Assembly (NCBI RefSeq): GCF_014201095.1 | Contig: NZ_JACHDN010000001.1 | Location: 3,534,001-3,598,000, forward strand | Source of the DNA: Cellulomonas hominis | Lineage (GTDB): Bacteria > Actinomycetota > Actinomycetes > Actinomycetales > Cellulomonadaceae | Reading direction: 5' to 3' | Length of the DNA: 64,000 nt | Part shown: piece after piece, positions 40,003-49,452 of the stretch | Position numbering within the stretch: position 1 is the stretch's first letter | Layout: every line of letters starts with the position of its first letter | Made by a program: the position numbers and the translations under genes | Notes under the pieces: model-generated | Databases searched by the model: none | What the model was told of the DNA's origin: nothing | Seen by the model: the letters and a program-made list of their open reading frames with translations, nothing else

Positions 40003-41067
40003 TCAGCGGACGCTCGCGGCGAGCGCGACGGTCAGGTCCTGCTGCGTCGCCTCGGTCGCGGCCCGCAGCTTCTCGGGCGACCGCACCCACGCCCGTCCGT
40101 CCAGCACGGCGACCTTGCCGCGCAGCCCGAGCTCGACAGCGAGCCGGACGGCTAGCCCAGGAAGAGCGGACTCACCGCCGGACAGCCACACCCGCCCGAG
40201 CGGGACTCCGACGTGGCGCCGGAGCCCCTCCACGGCGCCACGGATCTCGTCCACCAGGGCCTGGGTCCAGCCGGCCAGCGGGATGGAGACGTCCAGATCC
40301 CGGTCCCTGAGGGGGTCGTCGGCCTGTGGTGGTCCTGCGAGCTTGAGCCGCTCGGCCTCCTCCCCGTCGATGCCCATGCTGAACGCGATCTCCTGCGTGA
40401 GCATCGCGCCCGCCAGCTGGTTCATCGCGTACTCGTAGGCGAACTGGCGGTCCACGATGCCGGTCATCGTGACCGTGGTGGCGCCGAGGTGGATGACGAC
40501 GTCCGCGGCGTGTGGACCCGAGGACGAAGCCGAGATGAACCTCGATAGAGCGAAGGAGGTGACGTCGACCGATGTCGGGACGATGCCTGCCGCCCAGACC
40601 GCCTCGAGGACCGAGTCCAGGGCGACGCGATCGGCGCCCGCGATCGCGACGGTAGCCACGGGAGCCGGCTCGCCCTTCTCGTTCACGCGGTGCTCGACCG
40701 CGGCGAGATGGTGGCTCAGGTAGAGGCGTGACCCGTCGTGCGGCATCACCTTGTCTGCGGCTGCGGCCACCACGACGTCCATGTCCTTGCGGGAGGGCAG
40801 GTAGACGACGTTCGCCGAGCGCACGGAGACGGCCGGGTAGGAGCCGATCACCAGGGCGGCCCTGCGCCCGTGGAAGCCGCCCTTGCGCCAGAGCTCTCGC
40901 AAGGCGGCGCGCAGCGCCGGCTGGTCGTTCACGACGCCGTCCTGCACCACGCCCGGAGTCAGCGGGACGGCGTGGGCGCGTCGCACGGTGTGCGAGCGGC
41001 CGGTCCTGGAGGTCTCGACGGCGCGGACGCCCGTCGTGCCGATGTCCAGTCCGACTGTGCTTGGCAT
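40003..41067 (-). CDS. pilM: PilM-like actin-fold ATPase
   Basis: The 354-aa protein starts MPSTVGLDIGTTGVRAVETS, the phosphate-1 loop of the FtsA/PilM actin fold. Further actin-fold motifs are VVIHLGATTVTMTGIVDRQF (phosphate 2) and RVWLSGGESALPGLAVRLA (adenosine loop). PilM binds ATP and PilN inside the cell. The N-terminal start ATG 41067 is chosen over an upstream in-frame start because the family begins directly with this strand. It is the first gene of the minus-strand operon, divergent from pilB, with motif B in between. Confidence 0.88.
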   Translation of the reverse strand: MPSTVGLDIGTTGVRAVETSRTGRSHTVRRAHAVPLTPGVVQDGVVNDQPALRAALRELWRKGGFHGRRAALVIGSYPAVSVRSANVVYLPSRKDMDVVVAAAADKVMPHDGSRLYLSHHLAAVEHRVNEKGEPAPVATVAIAGADRVALDSVLEAVWAAGIVPTSVDVTSFALSRFISASSSGPHAADVVIHLGATTVTMTGIVDRQFAYEYAMNQLAGAMLTQEIAFSMGIDGEEAERLKLAGPPQADDPLRDRDLDVSIPLAGWTQALVDEIRGAVEGLRRHVGVPLGRVWLSGGESALPGLAVRLAVELGLRGKVAVLDGRAWVRSPEKLRAATEATQQDLTVALAASVR

Positions 41068-41132
41068 GTGGGTCCTCGCGTTGGACGAACGTGTGCGCCG
41101 CACCGGGGCGCCTCATCTTCCTGCGCGCCAGT

Positions 41133-41144
41133 GTGTCATACACT
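41133..41144 (+). promoter_or_regulatory. Motif B between pilM and pilB
   Basis: GTGTCATACACT lies 44 nt before the pilB start and 65 nt before the pilM start on the other strand. A looser relative (GTGACTGACAC) covers the pilB start codon at 41189. Confidence 0.6.
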
Positions 41145-41188
41145 GACGGCGCGCCTGAGTAGGCGCGACGTGGGATTCGGAGCCTTCT

Positions 41189-42832
41189 GTGACTGACACC
41201 TTCGCAGTGCTGGTCGCTCGCGGGATGATGAGCGAGCACCAGGCGCAGCAGGCCCGCAACCTGCCCGGCGGGGACGTGCTCGAACGTGCTGCCGCCGTCA
41301 CAGGTCACCCCGCAGGGCCGCTGTTCGTCGAGCTGGTGCGCGGAACGACGACGCTGGAGGCCAGCTCCGACCTGATCGCCGAGAGGACGGACCCTGCGGC
41401 AGTCGCCCTGCTCTCGCGCGAGCGCGCCGAGACGTGGGGGGTGATCCCGTTGCGGTTCGAAGGCTCGACGCTCGTCATCGCCGCGACGCTCGACACCGCC
41501 ACGAACCCCGTCAGGGTGCAGGACGTGACGCAGCACTTCACCGGCCAGGCGATCGCATGGCTCGTCGCTCGTGTGCCGGAGGTGCGCGCCAAGATCGCGG
41601 CTGCGTACCGCAACGACGGCGAGATCAGCGAGCTCGCCGCGACCGCCGCCGGCGACGGTTCCCGCACCGAGGCGCTCGACGCTCGCGCCCGCATGGTGGA
41701 GTTGCACATCGCTCAGGCCATCGACGACCGGGCCTCCGACATCCACTTCGAGCCCGGGATGTTCGAGATGGCGGTCCGGTACCGCATCGACGGCGTCCTA
41801 GTCGAGAAGAAGCCGGTCCCAGCGGAAGTGGCGACGGGCGTGGTCGCCTACATCAAGACACGAGCGGAGATCGACCTCGACCGGCGCATCCCGCACGACG
41901 GGCAGATGACGTTCCGCCACGGCGCCCGGAACGTCGACATCCGCGTCTCCACGCTGCCGACCCTCCACGGCGAGACGACCGTGCTGCGAATCCTGGACAA
42001 CTCCACGCGCCTGGACCTCGCCTCGTTCGGGATGAACGACCAGGTCGCCAACCGCTGGCGCGAGGGGTTCAGCCGACCTCACGGCATGGTCCTGGTCACC
42101 GGGCCCACCGGGACCGGCAAGTCGACGACCCTGTACGCCACCCTGGCCGAGCTGGCCACGCGCGACCGGAACATCGTCACCGTCGAGAACCCGGTCGAGT
42201 ACCAGATGCACGGGATCAACCAGGTGCAGATCCACCCGGAGGTCGGGCTGACCTTCGCCAACGCGCTGCGCGCGATCCTGCGGCAGGACCCCGACGTCAT
42301 CCTCCTGGGCGAGATCCGCGACAAGGAGACGGCCACGGTCGCGATCGAGGCCGCGCTGACCGGTCACCTCGTGCTGTCCACGCTGCACACCAACTCCGCC
42401 CCAGACGCGGCCGTGCGCCTGGTCGAGATGGGCGTCGAGCCCTTCCTCGTCGCCTCCGTCCTGGAGTGCGCTCTCGCCCAGCGCCTCGTGCGGCGCCTGT
42501 GCGAGGCGTGCCGCCAGCGGATCGAGCCAACAGCGGCCGATCTCGAGGCCGCGGGCTTCGAGGTGCCCGCCGGTACCCCCACCACCTTCTACGCCGCCCA
42601 CCCGGACGGGTGCGCGCGGTGCTCGCGCGGCTACCAGGGCCGGGTCGCCGTGTTCGAGGCCGTCCAGATGACCGCCGCCCTGGAGCAGTTCGTCGTCTCC
42701 GGCGCGGTCTCCAGCACCGGTGCCAAGGCCGCCGCCGAGGCCGATGGCCTGACCACCATGCGCCAGGACGGCTGGCTCAAGGTCGCCCAGGGGCTGACCA
42801 CCGTGGCCGAGATCCTGCGCGTCACCGCCTGA
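41189..42832 (+). CDS. pilB: Type IV pilus assembly ATPase PilB
   Basis: The 547-aa protein is a GspE/PilB extension ATPase. It has an N-terminal MshEN-like domain, an Asp box (ASDIHFEPGMFEMAVRYRID), Walker A GPTGTGKSTTLYATL, Walker B DPDVILLGEIRDKETA, His box TGHLVLSTLHTNSA, and a CxxC pair (CEAC and CARC) forming the zinc site. It powers pilin polymerisation. GTG 41189 is the first start after motif B. pilT follows after an 11-nt gap. Confidence 0.95.
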   Translation: MTDTFAVLVARGMMSEHQAQQARNLPGGDVLERAAAVTGHPAGPLFVELVRGTTTLEASSDLIAERTDPAAVALLSRERAETWGVIPLRFEGSTLVIAATLDTATNPVRVQDVTQHFTGQAIAWLVARVPEVRAKIAAAYRNDGEISELAATAAGDGSRTEALDARARMVELHIAQAIDDRASDIHFEPGMFEMAVRYRIDGVLVEKKPVPAEVATGVVAYIKTRAEIDLDRRIPHDGQMTFRHGARNVDIRVSTLPTLHGETTVLRILDNSTRLDLASFGMNDQVANRWREGFSRPHGMVLVTGPTGTGKSTTLYATLAELATRDRNIVTVENPVEYQMHGINQVQIHPEVGLTFANALRAILRQDPDVILLGEIRDKETATVAIEAALTGHLVLSTLHTNSAPDAAVRLVEMGVEPFLVASVLECALAQRLVRRLCEACRQRIEPTAADLEAAGFEVPAGTPTTFYAAHPDGCARCSRGYQGRVAVFEAVQMTAALEQFVVSGAVSSTGAKAAAEADGLTTMRQDGWLKVAQGLTTVAEILRVTA

Positions 42833-42843
42833 GAGGGAGCACC

Positions 42844-44091
42844 GTGCACCAGCAGCCGCAGTTCTTCGCCGGGTCGCCGGCGCCTGTGCCAGTCCAGCCG
42901 CGCCGCGTTCCTGCGCCGGCCGCGCCGGTCGCGCTCCCGACCGCCGCCCCCGTGGCACCCGCCGAGCACATCCAGTCCCAGCCGCCGGCTGCTACCCCCA
43001 CCGGCCTCGCGGCGTACAACGGCGGCCTCGACGAGCTGCTGCGGTGGCTGGTCCACCACAAGGGGTCCGACCTCCTGCTCGCCGGCGACGAAGTGCCGTG
43101 CGCCTTCCTGAACGGCGACCTCGTCGACGTTCCGGCCGCCGGGCCGATCCTGGACAGCCACCTGCACCGGATGCTCGTCGCGATCATGGACGAGCGGCAG
43201 GCCGCCCAGTTCGAGGCGAGCGGCGATGTCGACCTGGCCTACCAGGTGGGCACCGCCGCTCGGTTCCGGGTCAACGTGGCCCGATCGAGGGGGAAGGTCA
43301 GCGCGGTCATGCGCGCGATCCCCACGACAGTGCTCACCGCCGAGGAACTTGACCTGCCGCCCCACGTCTGCGACCTCGCCAAGCTGCGCCGCGGCCTCGT
43401 CCTGACCTGCGGGGTGACCGGATCCGGCAAGTCGACCACCATGGCCGCCCTGGTCAACCTGGCGAACCGGACCCGCGCCGGCCACATCGTCACGATCGAG
43501 GATCCGATCGAGTTCCCGCACACCAGCATCCGCTCGAAGGTGACCCAGCGGGAGGTCGGGCAGGACACCGCGTCGTTCGACTCGGGGCTGCGAGCCGCCA
43601 TGCGGCAAGCGCCCACGCTGATCCTGGTCGGTGAGCTCCGCGACCCCGAGACCGCTCGCATCGCGCTGGAGGCAGCGGAGACGGGCCATCTCGTCCTGGC
43701 GACCCTCCACACGAAGTCCGCCCACGAGACAGTCGACCGGTTCGTCGGCATGTTCCCCGACAGCATCCAGAACCTCGTGCGCATGCAGCTCGCCTCCGCG
43801 CTCGAGGCCGTCATCGTCCAGCAGCTGGTCAAGACGGTCGACGGCAACGGCCGCGTCGCGGCTCGCGAGGTGCTGTTCCTCGACACCGCGTCGCGCGCCC
43901 TGATCCGCCAGAACAAGCTCGCCGGCATCACCAGCGTCATCCAGTCGGGGGGTGCCCGGGGGATGACGACCATGGACGCCGACCTGGCCCGCCTCGTCCT
44001 GCAGGGCCGGATCACCAAGGAGGCCGCCGCGGAGGCGGCCCTCAACCCCGACGAGCTCGCCGACCGACTCACCAGCACCCGGAGGGCCTGA
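42844..44091 (+). CDS. pilT: Pilus retraction ATPase PilT
   Basis: The 415-aa protein has a Pro/Ala-rich extension of about 55 residues, then the PilT core: KGSDLLLAGDEVPCAFLNGD, Walker A CGVTGSGKSTTMAALV, Asp box VTIEDPIEFPH, Walker B LILVGELRDPETA (the usual AIRN-like end is not obvious), and HLVLATLHTKSAHETVDRFV. Retraction ATPases allow twitching or DNA uptake. GTG 42844 has GAGGGAG upstream; the TGA overlaps the pilC start by 1 nt. Confidence 0.93.
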   Translation: MHQQPQFFAGSPAPVPVQPRRVPAPAAPVALPTAAPVAPAEHIQSQPPAATPTGLAAYNGGLDELLRWLVHHKGSDLLLAGDEVPCAFLNGDLVDVPAAGPILDSHLHRMLVAIMDERQAAQFEASGDVDLAYQVGTAARFRVNVARSRGKVSAVMRAIPTTVLTAEELDLPPHVCDLAKLRRGLVLTCGVTGSGKSTTMAALVNLANRTRAGHIVTIEDPIEFPHTSIRSKVTQREVGQDTASFDSGLRAAMRQAPTLILVGELRDPETARIALEAAETGHLVLATLHTKSAHETVDRFVGMFPDSIQNLVRMQLASALEAVIVQQLVKTVDGNGRVAAREVLFLDTASRALIRQNKLAGITSVIQSGGARGMTTMDADLARLVLQGRITKEAAAEAALNPDELADRLTSTRRA

Positions 44092-45293
44092 TGCCCCAGT
44101 TCGACGTTCGCTACCTGGTCGACGGAGCCATCGTCAGGGAGAGCGTGACCGCCGACGACCTCGACGAGGTCCACGCCGGCGCCAAGGTGCGCGGCCACCA
44201 GGTCCTGTCGGCGAAGAAGATCGGCTCAGGGCTGCAGATGCAGATCGGGGGCCCGAAGCGCGTCAAGCCGGCCGAGCTGACCCAGTTCGTGCGGATGTTC
44301 GCCACGGTCGTCGCCGCTGACCTGCCGGTTCTGCAGGCGCTGCGAATGATGGCTTGCGAGACCGACCACCCGACCCTCGCCTCCGCGATCGACGCCGTCG
44401 CGGCGGACCTCGAGAACGGATCGTCGCTCGCCGAGGGCTTCGCTCGCCACCCCTCCGTGTTCCCGCCCCAGCTCGTCACGACGGTCGAGGCCGCCGAGAC
44501 CGGCGGGTTCCTCGACCGGGCGCTTCTCGCCGTCGCGGAGACCCTCGAGGACCAGGGGCAGCTCGCCTCCGACGTGAAGCAGGCATCGACCTACCCGGTC
44601 GTCGTGCTCTTCGTCGGCGTGCTCGCCTCAGTCGGGATGTCGATCTTCCTCCTGCCGAGGTTCGCGACGATGTTCGACGACCTCGGCGGGGAGCTGCCCC
44701 TGCCGACGCGGATCGCCCTGGGCATGTCGGACGTGATGACCTGGCTCGCGCCCCTCGGGGGCGTGGCGGGCTTCGCCGGCTGGTTCTGGTGGCGGCGCAA
44801 CAAGCACCTCAAGAAGGTCCGCGCCGTCGTCGACCCGCTCAAGCTTCGCCTGCCGGTCTTCGGCCCGATCATGCGCAAGATCGCCGTCAGCCGCGTCACC
44901 AGGACGCTCGCCCTGCTGCTCGACGCGGGTGTGCCGCAGCTGCAGGCGATCCCGAAGGCCGCTCCGACCGCGAACAACCTCGCCGTCGAGCGGGCGTTGC
45001 TGGCTGCGGGGGAGTACGTGGCGCTCGGCGAGGATCTGTCGAAGCACCTGTCCGACGGCGATGTGATCCCTGGCCTGGTCTCGCAGATGCTGGCCGCGGG
45101 CGAGAAGGTCGGCAAGCCCGGCGAGATGCTCGAGCGGGTCTCGCGGTTCTACCACTCCGCGGTCACCCGAGCGACCAAGCAGCTCTCCTCTGCGATCGAG
45201 CCTGTGCTGATCGTGGTGGTGGGGCTCATGGTCGGGTTCCAGATCCTGGCGATCTACATGCCCATGTTCTCCATGTTCGACCTGATCGGCTGA
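44091..45293 (+). CDS. pilC: Type IV pilus platform protein PilC (GspF)
   Basis: The 400-aa protein has two GspF domains, each with a cytoplasmic helical bundle (LTQFVRMFATVVAADLPVLQ and VSRVTRTLALLLDAGVPQLQ) and three membrane helices in total (about 170, 220 and the C-terminal LIVVVGLMVGFQILAIYMPM). It is the inner-membrane platform for PilB and PilT, and its gene directly follows theirs. Confidence 0.95.
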   Translation: MPQFDVRYLVDGAIVRESVTADDLDEVHAGAKVRGHQVLSAKKIGSGLQMQIGGPKRVKPAELTQFVRMFATVVAADLPVLQALRMMACETDHPTLASAIDAVAADLENGSSLAEGFARHPSVFPPQLVTTVEAAETGGFLDRALLAVAETLEDQGQLASDVKQASTYPVVVLFVGVLASVGMSIFLLPRFATMFDDLGGELPLPTRIALGMSDVMTWLAPLGGVAGFAGWFWWRRNKHLKKVRAVVDPLKLRLPVFGPIMRKIAVSRVTRTLALLLDAGVPQLQAIPKAAPTANNLAVERALLAAGEYVALGEDLSKHLSDGDVIPGLVSQMLAAGEKVGKPGEMLERVSRFYHSAVTRATKQLSSAIEPVLIVVVGLMVGFQILAIYMPMFSMFDLIG

Positions 45294-45297
45294 GCGC

Positions 45298-45825
45298 GTG
45301 GTCACCCACATCCCTGGCCTCGCCACGGTCGCGACCATCCCCTGGGAGTTCGCCGCCGACGAGGAGACCGGCTTCGTCCAGTACGCGTGGCATGCCGACA
45401 AGCACGGCGACCCCAACGGCTGGTTCGTGGCCACGGTGACGTTCGACGGCACCGGATGGGCGTGGCGCGTGGACTCCCTGGCGCCCGGGCACGGGCAGAT
45501 GCTCGGCGCCGGGGCCGGGCCGGACCGCGGCTACTGCCAGGAGATGGCGGTCGAGTGCGTCGGCAAGGCCTACGACAGCGCTGCACCGCACCGCGGGCTC
45601 GCCACGCCCGCATCGCACCGGTACACGCTCGCCGACGGCTCGCGCGTGGACCTGTCCGCCCTGGCCGGGGACAGCGTCGTCCTGCGGCTGCGAGATGGAG
45701 CCACCCGAGCCGGCGTGCTGCACCTGGGCGGCTTCTACTTGTCGCTCGCCTCGCCCGACCGGACCACGCACGTGCCCCCGTCCGAGGTCGTCGAGATCGT
45801 CCTGGCGACTGCCGCACATTCGTAG
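45298..45825 (+). CDS. Hypothetical protein (175 aa) in the pilus operon
   Basis: The protein is not recognised. It seems soluble and beta-rich, with WHADKHGDPNGWFVATVTFD in the first half and a barrel-like VVLRLRDGATRAGVLHLGGF near the C-terminus. It starts 4 nt after pilC, so it belongs to the pilus operon. Confidence 0.6.
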   Translation: MVTHIPGLATVATIPWEFAADEETGFVQYAWHADKHGDPNGWFVATVTFDGTGWAWRVDSLAPGHGQMLGAGAGPDRGYCQEMAVECVGKAYDSAAPHRGLATPASHRYTLADGSRVDLSALAGDSVVLRLRDGATRAGVLHLGGFYLSLASPDRTTHVPPSEVVEIVLATAAHS

Positions 45826-45851
45826 GGCACAGACCGTCGAAGGAGGAGCCT

Positions 45852-46529
45852 GTGCCCGATCCGTGGTGGCACCGAGTCGGAGCCCCGCGAGCACGCGCGC
45901 GTTCGTTCACGGCTCGCGGCGCGCGACGTGCCGCCCTGGCCGTCGCTCTGGCTGTACTCGTCGCCGGCTCCACCCTGACCCCTGCCGCGTACTTGGCCCC
46001 CCAAGACGTCTACGCCGGGGGAGTGCGGTACGTGCCTGCGAGCGTGGCCGGGCTCGCCGCGGACTGCGCTGCGACCGAGCAGGTGGCCGTCCTGGACTCC
46101 CGGGTCGGCACCGTGCCGGAGCCCGGGCCCCTGATCTACCAGACGACCGTCCCCGTGGCCGGGTGGATGGACGAAGACCTGCCGAGCGACGACGGCCCAA
46201 CACCCGAACAGGGCGTGCGCGCCCTGTGGGAGGGCAGGCGGATCCTGTGGATCGGTGCCGGCGCGCCGGACGCGCTCGCCCGTGAGGCGCGCGCGGCTGC
46301 CCGCGAGAACCCGCACTGGCGCGCCGAGGTGCTGCAGTGGCCGGCGGGGTACCCGCTCCAGCTCGGGTCCGACCAGGTCGTCGCAGCCACCTGGGGTGAG
46401 GCGATGTCTTGCCGCACCGTGTCGTCACGCGCCATCGACGAGTTCTTCGGCGCGGCGCCGGACGCCCCCGGCCGCCCGGGCCAGATCCCACCGTCCCTGA
46501 CCCAGAACGACGACGAGGCGAGCGCGTGA
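45852..46529 (+). CDS. Secreted or anchored protein (225 aa)
   Basis: A basic N-terminus (RARARSFTARGARRA) precedes one hydrophobic segment (LAVALAVLVAGSTLTPAAYL), a signal peptide or anchor. The outer part has two cysteines (ADCAATE and AMSCRT), which could pair. It is of unknown function. GTG 45852 follows a strong AGGAGGAG. The stop overlaps the ABC ATPase start by 4 nt. Confidence 0.6.
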   Translation: MPDPWWHRVGAPRARARSFTARGARRAALAVALAVLVAGSTLTPAAYLAPQDVYAGGVRYVPASVAGLAADCAATEQVAVLDSRVGTVPEPGPLIYQTTVPVAGWMDEDLPSDDGPTPEQGVRALWEGRRILWIGAGAPDALAREARAAARENPHWRAEVLQWPAGYPLQLGSDQVVAATWGEAMSCRTVSSRAIDEFFGAAPDAPGRPGQIPPSLTQNDDEASA

Positions 46530-47251
46530 CCCCGATGATCGAGATCCAGGACCTGCGGGTGAGCTACCCCGGCGGCAAGGTCGCCGTCGACGGTGTGTGC
46601 CTGAACGTCCCGGCCGGCGGCGTTCTCGCCCTGCTCGGCTCGAACGGCGCTGGGAAGTCCACCACCATGAAGGCCATCGCTGGGGCGTGGCCGATCAGCT
46701 CCGGCACGATCCGCATCGCTGGAGCCCCGGTGCGCCAGGCCAGCGGCGGCGACCCGAGCCGCCGACTCATCGGGTACTGCCCTGACGTCGGCGGGCTCCC
46801 TCCGATGATGACGCTCTCGGAGCTCATCGGGCTGACCCTGGCCTCGACTGACCGGCTGGGACTGTGGCCCTCCGCCCTCGAGCTCGCCGAACGCCTGGAC
46901 CTCACCGCGCGCTTGGACCACCCGGCCCACACGTTCTCGCACGGGGTCGCACGCCGTGCCTCGGTCCTGCTCGCCTGCCTCGGCCAGGACGGGGTCCTGC
47001 TCCTGGACGAGCCGTTCGACGGCGTGGACCCGGTGGGCGCCGGCGTCATCGCCGACATGGTCGCTGAGCACCGAGCCGCCGGTGGCGCGGCCATCGTCTC
47101 CACCCACCAGCTGGAGTGGGCGACTCAGGTCGCCGACCAGATCGCCGTGATGACCGGTGGCCGGATCCGCGACGTGGGGAAGGTGCGCGCCTTCGAGAGC
47201 CGTCGAGGTGCCCGCCGCTACCGGAACGTCCTCGCCGCGGGAGCTGCGTGA
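46526..47251 (+). CDS. ABC transporter ATP-binding protein, altered signature
   Basis: The 241-aa ATPase has Walker A LLGSNGAGKSTTMKAIAG, Walker B GVLLLDEPFDGVDPVGAG and the switch histidine in AIVSTHQLEWA. The signature (usually LSGGQ) is HTFSHGVARRASVLLA, a weak variant as seen in BcrA/CcmA-like exporters. It starts within the previous stop (GTGA) and overlaps the membrane partner by 1 nt. Confidence 0.88.
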   Translation: MTPMIEIQDLRVSYPGGKVAVDGVCLNVPAGGVLALLGSNGAGKSTTMKAIAGAWPISSGTIRIAGAPVRQASGGDPSRRLIGYCPDVGGLPPMMTLSELIGLTLASTDRLGLWPSALELAERLDLTARLDHPAHTFSHGVARRASVLLACLGQDGVLLLDEPFDGVDPVGAGVIADMVAEHRAAGGAAIVSTHQLEWATQVADQIAVMTGGRIRDVGKVRAFESRRGARRYRNVLAAGAA

Positions 47252-48741
47252 TGAGCGCGCTCGCGATGCAGGCCCGGACCGCGCGGGTGATGGCCGCGGC
47301 TCGGTGGCGCGAGCTGCGGACCGCCGGCGCGCGCACCGCCACGTGGGCCGGGTTCCTGCTGTGCCTGGGCATGATCGCCGTCACCGCGAAGATCGGCGAC
47401 CTCGTGCGCGAGATGGCCCGGATCGCGACCTCCGAGGGGCGCAGCTCTCGGTCGCTCCTCGCGCTGGTCGAGGCGCACCCGCAGACGGTCTGGGGTCTGG
47501 CGGTCATCGCCGCCGCGGCGACCTCGCTGGTGTCGCTCATCGGCCACCCGCGAGCTCCTCGGCTCCTGGCCGTGGCGTACGGGTCGCTCGCCCCGACAGG
47601 GACGCTGGCCCGGTTCCTGGAGTCGCTGGCGGCATCGAGCATCTCCGTGGTGCCGGCCGTGCAGCTCGCCGTACTCGCGGGGGCGGCATCGCTGCTGACC
47701 GCCGAAGGTGAAGGCCGCGGCCGAGCGATCGCCGCGGCCTGGGCCACGGTGGTCGTGCTCCATCTGGGGCAGTGCGCCGTGACCTGGGCTGGTGCGTTGC
47801 TGCCGCGCGGACGGCGCGGCCGGCTGCTCGCGGTGGCCGGTGCAGCTGTGGTGGTCGTGGGCTGCTTCGCCGCTTCCGACCGCCTCGCCCTCGCCGCTTG
47901 GTGGCTCCTGCTGGGGGCGGGTGTCGGGCCGTGGGTCACGCTGTGCGTCCTTGCCGTCTCGGCGCTGGTGGTCGCGCTGCTCGCGTGCCGCGCGACGGCT
48001 AACCTCCCGCCTGCTCGCATCCCGGGGCAGGCCCGTTCGGTGAGAATCCCGCCCGGACCTGTCGCGGCGTGCCGCCGGAGCATGCTGGTCTCGGCGTGGA
48101 GGATCGGCTCGGTCCGCAGCGGCGCTCTGCTGACCCTGGCCGGGTGCGTGGTGGTCGTGGTCGCGGCCCGGTCGACGGCGGCGGCCGTGTCGACCGGCCT
48201 CGTGCTTCCACTCGCCTGGGGGCTCACCTTCACCGCGAACTTCCTGGCCGTGCTCGGGCGCGGAGCTCTCTGGGTGGCCGCGCAGCCCGCCGCCGCCGGC
48301 GCGCTCGCCCGCGCTGGGGTCGAGGTTGCGCTCCTGGTCCCCGGTGCTGGGGCTGGGATGCTCGCTCTGGTGTTCGCCGCGGCGAGCCCCTCGCACCTCG
48401 GCGCGTTCGTCATGACCGCTGTGCCCGCGAACGTCCTGCTCGCGGCGTTGGCGGTGCGGCGCGCCATCCGCAGGCCGGTCGGTGCCGGCGTGGATCGAGG
48501 GTCGGCCCTCGTCCCCGATTCGACAGCCCTCGTGGAGCTCGTGCGCCTGGCCGTCGCCGCGGGTCTGGTCTGGATCACGGTGAACTGGCCGATGGTCTTC
48601 CCGGTCGGCGCCGATCACCTGCTGGCACGGATCACGGCCAGCCTGGGCTGGACGGCCCTCGGCGCCTGCATGCTTGCCGGTTCGGTCCGGTCGTGGCCAG
48701 ACCGGCGCGCCCGGGCGCTAGCTCTGGCAGGTGCGGCGTGA
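47251..48741 (+). CDS. ABC transporter membrane protein
   Basis: The 496-aa protein has about ten to twelve hydrophobic spans and no large soluble domain, such as ATWAGFLLCLGMIAVTA, LLAVAGAAVVVVGCFA and TLAGCVVVVVAARSTAAA. Position and overlap with the ATPase make it the permease. The substrate is unknown; export of a factor for pilus or cell-surface assembly is a guess. Confidence 0.75.
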   Translation: MSALAMQARTARVMAAARWRELRTAGARTATWAGFLLCLGMIAVTAKIGDLVREMARIATSEGRSSRSLLALVEAHPQTVWGLAVIAAAATSLVSLIGHPRAPRLLAVAYGSLAPTGTLARFLESLAASSISVVPAVQLAVLAGAASLLTAEGEGRGRAIAAAWATVVVLHLGQCAVTWAGALLPRGRRGRLLAVAGAAVVVVGCFAASDRLALAAWWLLLGAGVGPWVTLCVLAVSALVVALLACRATANLPPARIPGQARSVRIPPGPVAACRRSMLVSAWRIGSVRSGALLTLAGCVVVVVAARSTAAAVSTGLVLPLAWGLTFTANFLAVLGRGALWVAAQPAAAGALARAGVEVALLVPGAGAGMLALVFAAASPSHLGAFVMTAVPANVLLAALAVRRAIRRPVGAGVDRGSALVPDSTALVELVRLAVAAGLVWITVNWPMVFPVGADHLLARITASLGWTALGACMLAGSVRSWPDRRARALALAGAA

Positions 48742-49415
48742 CGCTTCTCGATCCGGCCGCTCGGCGGACGTTCGACGCGCACGCGGCCGTCCGGTACAGC
48801 GAGCTGTCTCGCGCGCGCGCCCGCAGCGGGGACGCCCCAGGCGCTCTCGCTGCGCAGGTCACCTCCGACGTCCACAAGGTCATGTCGGGCCTCTGGTCGA
48901 AGGCGTCCGGGGCGGCTGAGCCCGCTCAGGCCTTCTTCGCCATGGCGACGCGGGCGGTGCGACCGATGCTGACCCTCGACGGCGACCTTGACGTTCTCGG
49001 TGCGGTGGACGCGCTCCGGCAGGGTTGGTCGGCCTCGATGCGGGGCTTGAACATCCCCGCGTTCTTCTCTCCGGTCGACCACCTGTTCGGGCTCGGCCAC
49101 GTGACAGTCGAGGACACCCGCTCCGCGGTTCTCGGCCGAGAGCCGCTCGAGGCGTTCGTCGCGGGCGCTCGTGCCCGAGCGGCGTCGAGCAGGGATCAGG
49201 TCGCGGTCGGGCTCGCGATCAAGGCGCACCTGGTCGAGCTCGCATCCCAGGTCGGCGACGAGTCGCTCGCGTCTGCTCTTGCGCGCTGGCAGCTGATCGA
49301 GCTCACCGCCGGCGCGGGGGGCGACGTGCTCGCGGCTGCCCGCGAGGTGCTCGGCCCCGTCGAGTGGGTCAGGCTCGCCGCCGCGCTCCAGGCGGTGGGC
49401 ATCGCGGTGGCCTGA
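48738..49415 (+). CDS. Hypothetical protein (225 aa)
   Basis: This soluble, mainly helical protein begins VTLLDPAARRTFDAHAAVRY and contains LTLDGDLDVLGAVDALRQGW; it is not recognised. It overlaps the permease stop by 4 nt (GTGA) and ends the plus-strand operon, facing the next minus-strand operon across 37 nt. Confidence 0.6.
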   Translation: MTLLDPAARRTFDAHAAVRYSELSRARARSGDAPGALAAQVTSDVHKVMSGLWSKASGAAEPAQAFFAMATRAVRPMLTLDGDLDVLGAVDALRQGWSASMRGLNIPAFFSPVDHLFGLGHVTVEDTRSAVLGREPLEAFVAGARARAASSRDQVAVGLAIKAHLVELASQVGDESLASALARWQLIELTAGAGGDVLAAAREVLGPVEWVRLAAALQAVGIAVA

Positions 49416-49452
49416 CCAGCGGGCCCGAGGTGCTGACGTTCCGCGCCGGAGG

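Noticed and set aside
45811..45819. A further GCCGCACAT at the end of the 45298 gene
   Set aside because: It overlaps coding sequence and the stop codon, and the triplet 9 nt on is ACA. The next gene has a strong AGGAGGAG of its own, so this copy may be chance.
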